Shown: positions 16,847-26,861, counted from the first letter of the stretch. The stretch is 64,000 bases of DNA from an uncultured Lachnospiraceae bacterium (GCA_910577645.1 CAJTOL010000002.1:186001-250000); one strand, 5' to 3'. Made by a program: numbers and translations. The notes: generated by a model not told the origin, from the sequence alone.

Positions 16847-18535
16847 TCAAAAATCTTCCAGTTCCTTCAGTTTTTCTTGTAATTCTTCTCTTGCTTCCTG
16901 AATCTTTCCTCCATCATGGGAATCTAAGGCATCCTCAAACCGGCGGATATACTGCTCCAGCATAATCCGATCCATACCGATGCTTTCCTCATAAATCCTG
17001 TCGCTTCGAAGGAGCAGCAGCTTGTTTTCCTCCTTCTCTCTGGGGGGAATCTTTAAATACGACAGGGTTTCCAGACGTTCTGCAATCTCTTCGTCGCTCA
17101 TGCCGTTGTCCTTTCCCTTTATAACGGCTTTTTTCTTTTCTCCTGTGGAGATAACCGTCACTTCCACTTCCAATATGGAATTAATGTCATAGGTGTAGGT
17201 CACATCCACGGCTTCTTCTCCTGCTTTGTTTTTGGGGACATTGATGGTAAGCTCTCCCAGAAGCAGATTGTTTTGGGCAAACCGGCTTTCTCCCTGAAGG
17301 ACAGAGACGGAAATTTTATTCTGATCATCATGGACCGTATAAAACCGTTCTGTCCGGCTGGCGGGAATCACGGTGTTCCGCTCGATAATCGGACAGAAAT
17401 GTCCTTTCTCAAACTGCCCCCGTCCCCTTGCCACCGCCACCTCAGTGCCCAGTGTAAAGGAGCAGACATCTGTCAGGATAACCTCTTTTACTTCCTCCCT
17501 TCTCTCTTTCATGGCAGCCTGGATCGCAGCGCCCAGGGCCACCGCCTCATCCGGATTAATACTGGTGTTAGGGAATTTCTTAAAAAGACGGACAATAAAA
17601 TCCCTTACTATCTGGAATTTCGTCCCTCCGCCTACCAGCACCACCACGTCAATGTCCGAAAGCTTAATGTGGGCATCTGAAAGGCTTCTTTGAACCGGCT
17701 TGCGGATTCTCTCCAGAAGAGGCTCACATTCTTTCTCATATTGCGTGTAGGTAATCGTGGCTTCCTTGTATTCTTCCCCTATAAGGCAGCGCATTACTGC
17801 TTCCTTGCTCTCGGAAAGCTTCAGTTTACACTGTTCCGCCTGTTTGCGGATATGGGCCAGGGTCTTTCTATCCAGGGTATTTACATCCAGCTCTTGTTCT
17901 CCGATAAACCATCGTTCAATAATCTCGGTAAAATCCTCGCCTCCCAGGTAATTATCTCCTGCCACGGCCCGGACTTCCAGGATGTTCTCATAAAGCTCCA
18001 GAATCGACACGTCAAAGGTGCCTCCTCCCAGGTCAAATACCAAAAAACGAGTGTCCCTGGTCTTTTCATACAAACCGTAGGCAATGGCGGCTGCCGTAGG
18101 CTCGCTGATAATCCGCTCTACTTTAAAGCCTGCCAGTTCCCCGGCCCGTTTGGTGGCCTTTCTCCTCTTATCGTCAAAGTAGGCGGGAACGCTGATTACC
18201 GCCTCGGTAACCGTCTCTCCCAGAAAGGCTTCCGCATCTTCCTTTAGCACTTTCAGCACCAGGGCGGAAAGCTCTTCCGGGGTAAAGCTTTTATTGCCCA
18301 GTTTATATTTCCTCCCTGTCCCCATACTGCGCTTAAATACTTCCGCTACCGTATCCGGGTACAGGCTTCTCCGCTCCTTGGCTGTCTCTCCCACACATAC
18401 CTCGTCATTTTCATCTACACTGACAATAGACGGGGTCAGATGTTTTCCTAAACGGTTGGGAATAATCTTAGGGCCGTCCTCGCTGTAATAGGCTGCCAAG
18501 CTGTTGGTAGTTCCCAAGTCAATTCCTATTATCAT
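16847..18535 (-). CDS. hscC: HscC-type Hsp70 chaperone
   Basis: 562 residues, shorter than DnaK (about 610-640) as in HscC. The ATPase domain has IGIDLGTTNSLAAYY, then FLVFDLGGGTFDVSILELY, and VVVLVGGGTKFQIV. The substrate domain starts about residue 370 (LTDVCSFTLGTEVAVARG). The start ATGA overlaps the stop of the upstream J-domain/TPR gene, indicating translational coupling and a dedicated partner. Role in a specialised chaperone system is inferred; client proteins are unknown. Confidence 0.9.
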   Translation of the reverse strand: MIIGIDLGTTNSLAAYYSEDGPKIIPNRLGKHLTPSIVSVDENDEVCVGETAKERRSLYPDTVAEVFKRSMGTGRKYKLGNKSFTPEELSALVLKVLKEDAEAFLGETVTEAVISVPAYFDDKRRKATKRAGELAGFKVERIISEPTAAAIAYGLYEKTRDTRFLVFDLGGGTFDVSILELYENILEVRAVAGDNYLGGEDFTEIIERWFIGEQELDVNTLDRKTLAHIRKQAEQCKLKLSESKEAVMRCLIGEEYKEATITYTQYEKECEPLLERIRKPVQRSLSDAHIKLSDIDVVVLVGGGTKFQIVRDFIVRLFKKFPNTSINPDEAVALGAAIQAAMKERREEVKEVILTDVCSFTLGTEVAVARGRGQFEKGHFCPIIERNTVIPASRTERFYTVHDDQNKISVSVLQGESRFAQNNLLLGELTINVPKNKAGEEAVDVTYTYDINSILEVEVTVISTGEKKKAVIKGKDNGMSDEEIAERLETLSYLKIPPREKEENKLLLLRSDRIYEESIGMDRIMLEQYIRRFEDALDSHDGGKIQEAREELQEKLKELEDF

Positions 18536-21500
18536 ATATTTTTAAACTCCTTTACTGCACTGCTGAAAATCCAGGCATAAGTAAATACCGGATCTTGTTT
18601 TAAAACCTTCCGGATCTCCTGAAAGGCCTCCTCTTTCTGTCCATGCGCCCAGGCCCACAGGGCTCTGCTGCAGCCAAGTTCCATACATTCTGCTTTTTCA
18701 CAATGGTAGCAGAAATGGCATGCTTCCTCCTGCTTTAAATAGGCTTCCGCCTCAGAAAGCTTTCCTTCCAGAAGATGCAGAAGAAACATCTCGTAAAGCC
18801 GCGCTTTTTTATATGCACAGTTATCTGTTGAATCTTCCAGAGAGCTGTAGGCTTCTAAAAGCGCCTTCTTATAAAGTCCTGTATATTTGTCTGCCTTATC
18901 CTTTTTGCCCTTAAGCCAGAAATAAACGGCGGCAGTCAGACAGGCGCTGCGGTAGCTATTGTCCTGCTGTTCATAAGCCTTTACCGCTTTTTCCATTGCC
19001 TGGCCTAAAAATAAGGTTTTCCTCTGAAGCATCAGGATCTGCGCCCTGCGATAGGCGGCTTCCCCTTTTCCGCTGTGGGACACCGCCTTTTCAGCCGCAT
19101 CCTCCGCCTTTTTAAAGTCCCCTAAATAACAATATAAATCCACAGCCTTATCATAGTATTCTGCCTCCCTGTCCTTGGGGAAAAAGACTTTCCATACCTT
19201 AAGGGCATCCTCATACCGCTTAAGGGCCGTGTAAGCCTGGCTTACTGTTTTAACCACCGCATATTTTCCAGGATACCGTCTCTGGTTCTCCAAATAGGCC
19301 TCCAGAGCCTTTTCATACTCTCCCATCTTCATATAGATGGATCCCAAAGTCTCATAAAAATAAGTAGTCGGCTCAGACTCCATCAGATCAATGGCTTTGT
19401 AAATCAGCTCCAGAGCTTTTTCCTGCCGCCCCATCCGGCTGTAGGCGCAGGCTGCATTGGCCCAGGCAAACTGGTTCTCCGGGGACAGTTCCCCTGCCTT
19501 TAAGAAATCCGCCAAAGCCTTTTCCAGATACCCGGCCTCCATATACAAAAGCCCTCTGTTTACATGATCATAGGTGGTTCCCCCCAGTTCAATCCTCTTG
19601 TCTGCATAGGGAATCCCCTGATTAAAGTAGGTAAGCTTTCCCGTATTGTCAAAGAGAACCTGATACAGATCCGTCATCTTCCGCAGATAATCCGGATTCT
19701 CCGGCTCTATTTTCAGCGCCTTCTCCATGGCCTCAAGGGCTGTGGGCCGCTTTCCCATCTTTTCGTAACATTCTGCCACATAATAATGATAGGCCCCGGA
19801 TTCCCCGTAGTCCTTCCTGCACCGTTCATAGGCCTCAAGGGCGTCCTTCCACCTGTTTAACCGGCGGAGAATATTGCCTTCAATCCAGTTATAGCGGCTC
19901 TCATTTCCGTCAATCTTTCTGGCCTGGCGGATAGCCTTTAAGGCTTCCTCCTGTTTTCCCAGAAAACTGTAAGTAATACAGATTTCTGCTTCCAGAAAGG
20001 CGGCGTCCTTTTCCTCAAATTCCCGCTCCTTTTCGTCGGGAATATCCTTCATAATCTTTGTTACCTCAGCCCTTAAGTTTAGCATGGACTCTAAAGCCTG
20101 CCTCATAGGTTCCTTTTCCTCAGCCAGCTCCCGGTCCATCCGGCATTTAAAAATCTTTAAGGGGATGGTATAAACCTGATTTTCTTTTGCCTCCTCAATA
20201 AGCGCCTCCAGATCCGACCACCGCTCCAGATCATTGTACACCTCCGCTGCCGCAGTATAAACAGGGGCAAATCCTCCATAGATATTTTTTGCCCTGTAAA
20301 AGTCCTCAATGACCCCTCTGGCATCCCTAAGCGCCGCATAGCACTCCTGGCGCATCACATAGGCAGGAAAGTATCCTTCCTCCTCTTCTGTCAGCTCTGT
20401 CAGCACCTGAATAGCCGCCTCATAGTCTTCTCTGGAGGAGAGGAGCTTGGCCCTTGCCTTGTATATACTGGCCTTCTCCATCCAATAAGCGGCGTCCCTG
20501 CTTCCCAGCTCTCTGGTACGGTTAATGCAGGAAAGAGCTTTTTCAAAATTTTCCACTCCCTTTCCCTCTTCTCCATTGAGACGGTGAAGACGGGCCAAAA
20601 GGCCGTTAACCGTAATAAGCCGCCGGTTGGTTTTCTCCTGCTCTTCCTCCTCCGGCTCCTTTTCCTTCCAGGAATCCTCCCTTTTCTCCAGATATTCCTT
20701 CCACAAAATCAGGTTCTCCATGGCCCGTTCCCACTGCTGGTTGGTATAATAAAGCTTTCCCATTAAATTGTGGTATTCTTCTGCATTTTCCTTATCCGGG
20801 AGGCGGTTGACAAGAAGGGATAAGGCGTCCTGAATCCGGTCATTCTGCAGATAGCACCAGCCCAGCTCCAGTACATGTTTAAAATTAGAGGGTTCCCCTT
20901 CCATGGCCTGCCGGTGGCGCTCTATCAGAGCCTGGTTAATGGTTTGCAGCATCTCCATAACCTCCGGCTCCCGGTTTCCCGCCACAGTGCCGCCGTCAAT
21001 GGCTTCTATGGCATATTCCTTAGCCTTTTCTAAGCTGCCCTTTTCCATCCAGTATTTCCCCAGCATCTTATTGGCAGTAAAATTGTGGGGATTGTCTTTT
21101 AAAAGCTCCTGAAACTTTTGAGCCGCCAGCTCCTTCTCTCCTAAATCCCACAGTACCAGGCCTGACACATAATACACCCGGTTATCTTCCGGCAGCGCCT
21201 GACAGGCCTTTTCCATCAAATCCCTGGCCTTTTTTGTTTCCCCCTTTTCAACCAGCAGCCTGGCCTGATCCAAATCCCCGTAGGGGTGGGATATGGGAAG
21301 GCCTTCCATCTGGCTCATCAATGCCTCTGCCCTGTCCTTGTCCTCTTCCGCCAAAGCGTTGTCCAATTCAAAGTACAGGTTTATATACAAATCATAATCT
21401 CCGTCATCAGGCCCCTGAAAAACCTCCATGGGAAACCAGCTTCCCTCCCGGCATACGTTGAGCAGGAAATCTACAAAATTCCCCGGGTAGGATTCGTACA

Positions 21501-21939
21501 GCTCTTTGGCGCTTTCCGTAAAATTCCAGACCTGATCTAGGTATTTCCATATGTCTGTGGTCAGCCGGAAATGATCCATCAGAAAGTTTAACAGGCGGGC
21601 TTTACATTCTTCCCCTGAGTCCAGGGAGACACACAGCTCCTCCCCCATCAGCTCCTTCCACTTTTCCAGATTCAGCCGATCCGGGAGACATCCGTAAAGC
21701 TTTTTTAGCCTGGCCTCCCATTGTCCTTCCGGCGAGGTATCTTCTGATTCCTCCTGCTCCTCTTCCCCGGAACCGGCGTATTCAAGAGCCGCCTCATAGG
21801 CGGACCTAAGCTCCTTAAAGCCCTCCGCATCGTCTTCCGGATTGACGGATTTCAGCTTTTCCCGATAAGCTCTTTTTATGGCCTTCTCGTCTTTTGCCTG
21901 GGGAAGGCCCAGTACTAAAAATGATCTTGCAATATCCAT
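18532..21939 (-). CDS. Large TPR protein with degenerate N-terminal J domain
   Basis: 1135 residues. Positions 1-60 read as a J domain (FLVLGLPQAKDEKAIKRAYR, then FKELRSAYEAALEYAG), but the HPD tripeptide is replaced by NPE (SVNPEDDAEG). From about 190 to the end are many TPR-like helical repeats, for example ENQFAWANAACAYSRMGRQE and AYHYYVAECYEKMGKRPTAL. Near the C-terminus is a Cys-rich patch (ACHFCYHCEKAECMELGCS). Gene order and overlap with hscC suggest it is the co-chaperone or client adaptor. Whether it can stimulate ATPase without HPD is uncertain. Confidence 0.8.
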   Translation of the reverse strand: MDIARSFLVLGLPQAKDEKAIKRAYREKLKSVNPEDDAEGFKELRSAYEAALEYAGSGEEEQEESEDTSPEGQWEARLKKLYGCLPDRLNLEKWKELMGEELCVSLDSGEECKARLLNFLMDHFRLTTDIWKYLDQVWNFTESAKELYESYPGNFVDFLLNVCREGSWFPMEVFQGPDDGDYDLYINLYFELDNALAEEDKDRAEALMSQMEGLPISHPYGDLDQARLLVEKGETKKARDLMEKACQALPEDNRVYYVSGLVLWDLGEKELAAQKFQELLKDNPHNFTANKMLGKYWMEKGSLEKAKEYAIEAIDGGTVAGNREPEVMEMLQTINQALIERHRQAMEGEPSNFKHVLELGWCYLQNDRIQDALSLLVNRLPDKENAEEYHNLMGKLYYTNQQWERAMENLILWKEYLEKREDSWKEKEPEEEEQEKTNRRLITVNGLLARLHRLNGEEGKGVENFEKALSCINRTRELGSRDAAYWMEKASIYKARAKLLSSREDYEAAIQVLTELTEEEEGYFPAYVMRQECYAALRDARGVIEDFYRAKNIYGGFAPVYTAAAEVYNDLERWSDLEALIEEAKENQVYTIPLKIFKCRMDRELAEEKEPMRQALESMLNLRAEVTKIMKDIPDEKEREFEEKDAAFLEAEICITYSFLGKQEEALKAIRQARKIDGNESRYNWIEGNILRRLNRWKDALEAYERCRKDYGESGAYHYYVAECYEKMGKRPTALEAMEKALKIEPENPDYLRKMTDLYQVLFDNTGKLTYFNQGIPYADKRIELGGTTYDHVNRGLLYMEAGYLEKALADFLKAGELSPENQFAWANAACAYSRMGRQEKALELIYKAIDLMESEPTTYFYETLGSIYMKMGEYEKALEAYLENQRRYPGKYAVVKTVSQAYTALKRYEDALKVWKVFFPKDREAEYYDKAVDLYCYLGDFKKAEDAAEKAVSHSGKGEAAYRRAQILMLQRKTLFLGQAMEKAVKAYEQQDNSYRSACLTAAVYFWLKGKKDKADKYTGLYKKALLEAYSSLEDSTDNCAYKKARLYEMFLLHLLEGKLSEAEAYLKQEEACHFCYHCEKAECMELGCSRALWAWAHGQKEEAFQEIRKVLKQDPVFTYAWIFSSAVKEFKNI

Positions 21940-21977
21940 TAAAATCCCCCTTCTCTGTTCTCATTTTCTGAAGGTGC

Positions 21978-21997
21978 CCTTGTTCACTGAGGATATG
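21978..21997. repeat. Solo end of a dispersed palindromic repeat
   Basis: CCTTGTTCACTGAGGATATG matches the right end of the element at 53375-53394 at 18 of 20 bases. Its reverse complement matches 2234-2253 at 19 of 20. No partner end is seen within 150 bases. It lies between the glycosidase-like gene and the J/TPR gene. Confidence 0.5.
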
Positions 21998-22041
21998 TTC
22001 CCAAAATCAGCGGTTGGAACAGGCATCCTTCTGCGTCAGGA

Positions 22042-23685
22042 TTACAGGCTGGAGTTTAATATCCGCACTGCCTCCAGGCAGCTTTCCGGATTGCCGTTTA
22101 TGTCATAAAGCTTTCCTTCTGTCACCTGAGTATATACTTTAATATTATCTAAATAAACAATGCTGTCGGATGAGATGGACAGCTCATTCAGGCCGGTTCC
22201 GGAAAACTCCAGATTTAACTGCTGCTTCCCTTCCACCTTCACCGTCCTGCTGCGCTTTCCCAGAGACACCGTCAGGTTACTGCCTGACGGGCTGTCTGCC
22301 TGAAAACATACCTTCACCGTATCTCCTTTTACAGCGCTTCCTGCTGTATTCACTGTCTGGGAGATACGGCTGTAGCTCTCAAGCTTCATCTGATTGGAGC
22401 CGTCCCGCTCCTCCACCTTGGTCCGGCCGAAGCTGTTCCAGCCGCCATCCCCCAAAGCAAACTGGCAGTTATAAATCATATTGTTTCCATAGTCCCGATA
22501 TGTCCATACCCCATATCCCAGAGTCCTTCCCTGTAAAACAGGGGCCAGCCTGGTAAGATATATGGGAATCTCCCCTTCATCCAGCCTGGAATTTTCCTCA
22601 AATCCCGGCGTATTATCTGTAAATAAGAGCTGATCAATATAAAGGGGCTTTCCCCCATTGTGAGATCTCACCCAATCCAGGGTGGCGGCGGTCTGAGGAA
22701 GGACCTGATCGGCTGTCATATGATCATTTCCCAATGACATCCCCATGGAAACTGCGTACATGAGGGAAGTGTAAGCAGAATCCTGGCATCCGAAGGTAGT
22801 CTCATGGGTAAAGCCCACAAGCTCTCCGTTCTGATTGTTTATCGGATCCGCATCCGCCCGTACCTCCATCGAAAGGTTGGGAAATACTGCCTGGCTCTCT
22901 GCCAGAAGCTGGTTTAAAAAGTTGTCGTAGAAACTCAGGAACAGGCTATAAGCCTCCGTTTCCCGCCCCGGCAGGTACAACTGGCTCCAGTTCTCAAAGT
23001 TCTTCCTATACTGACGGCCCGCTTCTTCCAGGGAAACCCTTTCTTTCACATAATCGGTGTATCCCATATCCTCTGCCAAACGGCGGCTGTACTCCGTATC
23101 TCCCAGCGCGCCGGCTGCATCAGTAAAATTCCAAAAGTCTTCCCAGGTTAAAAATCCGCCGTAAAAGTTGGAATGTACAGAGGATTCTTCATAGATCCTC
23201 CCTACATAATCCATCCAGGCTTCTCTCACCTCCTCTTTATATATCAAATCCCGGTACCGGTCTAAAATGTTTCCGTTTCCTGCATGATCCCAGGTATAGC
23301 CCACTCTGAGGATTACCAAAAGTCCCTCTTCCCCGGCAGCATCCATTACCCGATGGAGTTTATCCAGGGCATATTGGTTATAGCGGCGGCTGTCCATATC
23401 AACCTGAAATTCTCTCCAGGGCACAGCCAGAATAATACTGTTAAAGCCGTCTGCAGCAATCTGTCTCAAATCCTCTTCTAAAAAATCATCTTCCAGATTC
23501 CAGAAATTAATGACCCAGTCGTTGGCGTAGTAGGTAGCCGATTTCAGGTAAAGTTCCTCTGTTTTCGTTTCCTCCTCTTTTGGGGCGGCAGCTGCCTGAT
23601 AGTTTGGAACCCACAGGCTTAAGCTCAAGATAAGGGTCAGAGTGATCCAGGATTTTGGATTCCGTTTGTTCCTTGTCTTTTTCAT
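22042..23685 (-). CDS. Secreted glycoside-hydrolase-like protein with C-terminal beta-domain
   Basis: 547 residues. Signal peptide: basic start, then LTLILSLSLWVPNYQAAAA. Residues about 45-420 look like a TIM-barrel of the GH5/GH42-like clan (GFNSIILAVPWREFQVDM, then LLVILRVGYTWDHAGNG, FYGGFLTWEDFWNF and a late LGYGVWTYRDYGNN). Candidate catalytic acids are in TWEDFW and the VWTYRDY region. From about 440 a beta-rich module (YSRISQTVNTAGSA... YLDNIKVYTQ) resembles a carbohydrate-binding domain. The substrate cannot be read off. Confidence 0.7.
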   Translation of the reverse strand: MKKTRNKRNPKSWITLTLILSLSLWVPNYQAAAAPKEEETKTEELYLKSATYYANDWVINFWNLEDDFLEEDLRQIAADGFNSIILAVPWREFQVDMDSRRYNQYALDKLHRVMDAAGEEGLLVILRVGYTWDHAGNGNILDRYRDLIYKEEVREAWMDYVGRIYEESSVHSNFYGGFLTWEDFWNFTDAAGALGDTEYSRRLAEDMGYTDYVKERVSLEEAGRQYRKNFENWSQLYLPGRETEAYSLFLSFYDNFLNQLLAESQAVFPNLSMEVRADADPINNQNGELVGFTHETTFGCQDSAYTSLMYAVSMGMSLGNDHMTADQVLPQTAATLDWVRSHNGGKPLYIDQLLFTDNTPGFEENSRLDEGEIPIYLTRLAPVLQGRTLGYGVWTYRDYGNNMIYNCQFALGDGGWNSFGRTKVEERDGSNQMKLESYSRISQTVNTAGSAVKGDTVKVCFQADSPSGSNLTVSLGKRSRTVKVEGKQQLNLEFSGTGLNELSISSDSIVYLDNIKVYTQVTEGKLYDINGNPESCLEAVRILNSSL

Positions 23686-23746
23686 TAGTCTTCCTCCATT
23701 AGGTGATTTTTCGCCTTAGCGGATAAAATCAGTCCCGCTTCTTACC

Positions 23747-23774
23747 ATGATACCAAAAAATACGATAATTTCAA
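23747..23774 (-). promoter_or_regulatory. Probable sigma-A promoter of the glycosidase-like gene
   Basis: Minus strand: TTGAAA (23769-23774), a 16-base spacer and TATCAT (23747-23752), about 60 bases before the ATG. Confidence 0.5.
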
Positions 23775-23808
23775 GAAAAAGAGGAGATATTTCATAAAAT
23801 AGATCTTT

Positions 23809-23857
23809 TAAAAAAGCAAAGCCGGCAGGATTCCGCAAAAAGACGGAAAACTGCCGG
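23809..23857 (-). terminator. Terminator after ilvE-AEC operon
   Basis: Minus-strand arms CCGGCAG (23851-23857) and CTGCCGG (23822-23828), extended by inner TTCCG/CGGAA pairing, are followed by CTTTGCTTTTTT. Confidence 0.75.
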
Positions 23858-23874
23858 AAAATTTTTCAAAAAAG

Positions 23875-24792
23875 CTACAAAATAAGCATCAAAACTCCAG
23901 TCATTGACAGGATACTGATAATGATGGACAGAGAATTGATGGCGCTGGAAAGGCCGATGTCCATGTCCATCTCCCCGGAATAAGCAGGAGCGGCTGAGGC
24001 AATGGGAGAAAAAGCTAACAGCACAAATGCCTGACGGATTTCCAGAGCAAATGGAGCAAAATAGTACCACAGCAGGGCCAAAACCAGAGAAATCCCATAG
24101 CGGATAGATAAAATCCGAAAAATAGCCGCCAGCTTATCTCTTTTAAGGCTCAGCTTAAAGCCCACTCCCACCATTAAAAGGGCCATAAACGCATTGGCTC
24201 CGCCGATGGTCTGGGCAAAGCTTACGGCAATCCGGGGCAGGCGGACTCCCAGCAGAGTCAGCGCCGTCATAATAATATAGGTATCAAAGGGAACCGATTT
24301 TATCAAAGGCATCACCAGATCTTTTGCAGAACGCCTGCTGCCGGATTTCATGGCCGCCTGGGCAGCGCTGTAGGCCCCGCCCAGACAGATAATAGAGTTT
24401 CCTGAGTCAAACAAGCTGGTAGCCGCAAGTCCCACAGGGCCCAGAAACCCCTGGACAAAAGGCATTGCAAAATTGCCGATATTGTAGCCTGCTACGTTTA
24501 ACAGATCAAAGGCCTTTCTCTCTTTGGACTTTCCTATATTAAATACCCATGTAGTTCCCATCAGCAGGACGCCGCCGGCCAGCCCGGAAAAACAGATGGA
24601 CAGCATCGATACGTCCAGCTCCATACTGCTGAAATTATACACAATGGCGGCGGGAAGAGTGATTTTCAGCACAATTTTAGAAAGGATATAAAAGTCCTCC
24701 TGTTTAAAAAATCCCCTTCTCCGCAGCAAATATCCCAAAGCAATAATAGCTGCAAAGGATGCGGCCTTTATCAGGATGTCAAGCATACTCAT
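23875..24792 (-). CDS. AEC (auxin efflux carrier) family transporter
   Basis: 305 residues with about ten hydrophobic helices in two similar halves. It starts MSMLDILIKAASFAAIIALG with YLLRRRGFFKQEDF after it. ISLVLALLWYYFAPF and QAFVLLAFSPIASAAPAYS are late helices. The AEC group moves organic acids or amino-acid-like anions across the membrane. Its start overlaps the ilvE stop, so a branched-chain keto acid or amino acid is a reasonable guess at substrate, but this is inference. Confidence 0.85.
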   Translation of the reverse strand: MSMLDILIKAASFAAIIALGYLLRRRGFFKQEDFYILSKIVLKITLPAAIVYNFSSMELDVSMLSICFSGLAGGVLLMGTTWVFNIGKSKERKAFDLLNVAGYNIGNFAMPFVQGFLGPVGLAATSLFDSGNSIICLGGAYSAAQAAMKSGSRRSAKDLVMPLIKSVPFDTYIIMTALTLLGVRLPRIAVSFAQTIGGANAFMALLMVGVGFKLSLKRDKLAAIFRILSIRYGISLVLALLWYYFAPFALEIRQAFVLLAFSPIASAAPAYSGEMDMDIGLSSAINSLSIIISILSMTGVLMLIL

Positions 24793-25862
24793 AGATTCAC
24801 ATCAACGCTCCATCCTTTCGGACCGCTTACCTTGCCCAGCTGGATTCCGGTAATCGTGTCGTAAATCTTCTGAGTCAGCTCTCCAATCCTGCCGCCGGAA
24901 ATCTCCATGTGCTCCTCCTCAAACCGCAGCTCTCCCACCGGGGAAACTACTGCCGCAGTACCGGTTCCAAAGCACTCTTCCATTGCCCCGGCACGGGCTG
25001 CTTCTATAATCTCGTCTACGGAAATCTGGCGTTCCTCCACAGGCACTCCCCACTCCTTACAGAGAGCCACCACAGAATCCCTGGTAACGCCGGGAAGGAT
25101 GCTGCCGTTTAAAGCGGGAGTTATTACGGTGCCGTTAATCTTAAAGAAGATATTCATAGCGCCGACTTCCTCAATGTATTTGCGGTGGATTCCGTCCAGC
25201 CACAATACCTGAGAATATCCCTCGTCGTGGGCCTTTACCTGGGAAGCCAGGGAAGCGGCATAATTGCCTCCGGTTTTTGCCTCGCCGATACCGCCTCTTA
25301 CGGCCCGGACGTATTCATCCTCAATCCAAATCTTTACCGGATTCAGGCCGGATGCATAGTAAGCCCCTACAGGGGACAGGATAATCATAAACTTATAAGT
25401 ATTAGAGGGCCGCACGCCTAAGAAGGGATCGGTTGCGATAACAAAGGGGCGGATGTAAAGGGAGGTTCCCGGCTTGGTGGGGATCCAGTCTGCTTCCAGC
25501 TTTACCAATTCCTTTAAAGCCTCTAAAAACAGTTCCTCCGGGATCTCCGGAATACAAAGGCGCCGGTTGCTGCGGTTGGCCCTCTCAATATTTTTGTCAG
25601 GGCGGAATAACAGGATCCGGCCGTCCTCCGCCTTATACGCCTTTAAGCCTTCAAACATGGTCTGGCCGTAATGGAACACCATGGCGGACGGGTCTAAGCA
25701 CAGGGGGTGATAGGGCACAATCCTTGGGTCATACCAGCCTCTTCCCTCTTCATAATCCACTTCAAACATGTGGTCCGTAAAAATCGTGCCGAATATCAGG
25801 GGATTGTCCTGTGCCGGCCTTTCCTTGGGATTTCGGGTCTTTTCAATTCTGATTGTCTCCAT
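24789..25862 (-). CDS. ilvE: Branched-chain amino acid aminotransferase
   Basis: 357 residues from the ATG (METIRIEKTRNPKERP) at 25862. The track's earlier GTG at 25880 has weaker support. Motifs: GLKAYKAEDGRILLFRPDKN, the PLP-Lys region GGIGEAKTGGNYAASLASQV, and EECFGTGTAAVVSPVGE. It is the fold-IV BCAT2-like class that interconverts Leu, Ile and Val with their keto acids. The promoter is at 25913-25941. No T-box is visible in the ~75-base leader. Confidence 0.93.
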   Translation of the reverse strand: METIRIEKTRNPKERPAQDNPLIFGTIFTDHMFEVDYEEGRGWYDPRIVPYHPLCLDPSAMVFHYGQTMFEGLKAYKAEDGRILLFRPDKNIERANRSNRRLCIPEIPEELFLEALKELVKLEADWIPTKPGTSLYIRPFVIATDPFLGVRPSNTYKFMIILSPVGAYYASGLNPVKIWIEDEYVRAVRGGIGEAKTGGNYAASLASQVKAHDEGYSQVLWLDGIHRKYIEEVGAMNIFFKINGTVITPALNGSILPGVTRDSVVALCKEWGVPVEERQISVDEIIEAARAGAMEECFGTGTAAVVSPVGELRFEEEHMEISGGRIGELTQKIYDTITGIQLGKVSGPKGWSVDVNL

Positions 25863-25912
25863 AGCAATTTTTCCTTTCACCTTCCGGATTCATTTCCGGA
25901 AATCTTTCGTCA

Positions 25913-25941
25913 ATTATCTTCCAAAAAGTCCAGGCTGTCAA
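25913..25941 (-). promoter_or_regulatory. Sigma-A promoter of ilvE
   Basis: Minus strand: TTGACA (25936-25941), a 17-base spacer and GATAAT (25913-25918). Confidence 0.65.
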
Positions 25942-25964
25942 TATATTTTTTTGTAACTCAAGGG

Positions 25965-26861
25965 TTACGCTTTTTTATTATACTCCCAGAGAATCCTCTT
26001 GGGGAATTCCATGCGGACTGTCATGGTGGGGTTGACGGTCTGGCAGATAATCAGATCCCCGGTCATAGTCATCAGCATGGCCGCGTCCTCCTCCTTCATG
26101 CCTGCCTTTTCCGTCAGGAATGTGTACATCTGCCTGGCTGCAGCCTGGTAAGCCAGATCCACCGTTTCTTTAGAAGCAATGGTAATCCACTTATCTCCGG
26201 TGTCGATGAGGGGCCAGGGCACGTAAAAGTCTTTTACCGCTGTGGCGCGTATGGTGGCCTTTCCTTCAATCTCCAGTCCGCAGTCCTCAATCTCCCCCTC
26301 CCCCATTACGGCATGGAAATCTCCCATGGACAGCAGCGCCCCTTCTGCAAATACCGGCAGATACAGGCTCACCCCTTTGCGGATCTGGGTACAGTCCATA
26401 TTGCCGCCGTGATCCAGGGGAGTTATGGTGGATACCCCTTCCCCTTCCGGTGCTACGCCGATAACTCCGATCATAGGGCGGACGGGAATGGCAATCCGGT
26501 TGCCATACCAGGCAAATCCGTCTTTTACCGGAACCCGCTTTATCACACGCTTTTCAAAAAACTCCCTTTCATTGCCGCTGTTAGGGCCTAACATGACGAT
26601 TCCCGTAGGGCCGGTTTCAATATCCAGGATATCGATCTTTAACATATCCCCCGGCAGGGCGCCCTCAATATAAAGAGGGCCTGTGGCAGGATTTCCCGGC
26701 ATCTTAGGGGTATTGTAATAGTCCGTCCCTTCTGGAATAAACCGGTTCGTAAAGCAGTCATAAGTCTCAAAAACAGCCAGTTCTCCGGATTTTATAGCTT
26801 CACAGGGCTTATTATCCCTGGATAAAATATGGGTAACGTGTTCTTTGGTTATCACTTTCAT
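25965..26861 (-). CDS. Acetamidase/formamidase family protein
   Basis: 298 residues from the ATG preceded by AAGGAGAAAGGG. Family features: NPATGPLYIEGALPGDMLKI, then TPLDHGGNMDCTQIRKG with metal-binding His and Asp, and VMGEGEIEDCGLEIEGKAT. Members hydrolyse formamide or acetamide to ammonia and the acid. Its ATG overlaps the MATE gene stop. A YbaK-MATE-amidase operon has no obvious common pathway. Substrate is from family only. Confidence 0.88.
   Translation of the reverse strand: MKVITKEHVTHILSRDNKPCEAIKSGELAVFETYDCFTNRFIPEGTDYYNTPKMPGNPATGPLYIEGALPGDMLKIDILDIETGPTGIVMLGPNSGNEREFFEKRVIKRVPVKDGFAWYGNRIAIPVRPMIGVIGVAPEGEGVSTITPLDHGGNMDCTQIRKGVSLYLPVFAEGALLSMGDFHAVMGEGEIEDCGLEIEGKATIRATAVKDFYVPWPLIDTGDKWITIASKETVDLAYQAAARQMYTFLTEKAGMKEEDAAMLMTMTGDLIICQTVNPTMTVRMEFPKRILWEYNKKA

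Noticed and set aside
17690..18247. 185-codon plus-strand ORF inside hscC
   Set aside because: Antisense shadow of the conserved Hsp70 ATPase domain.
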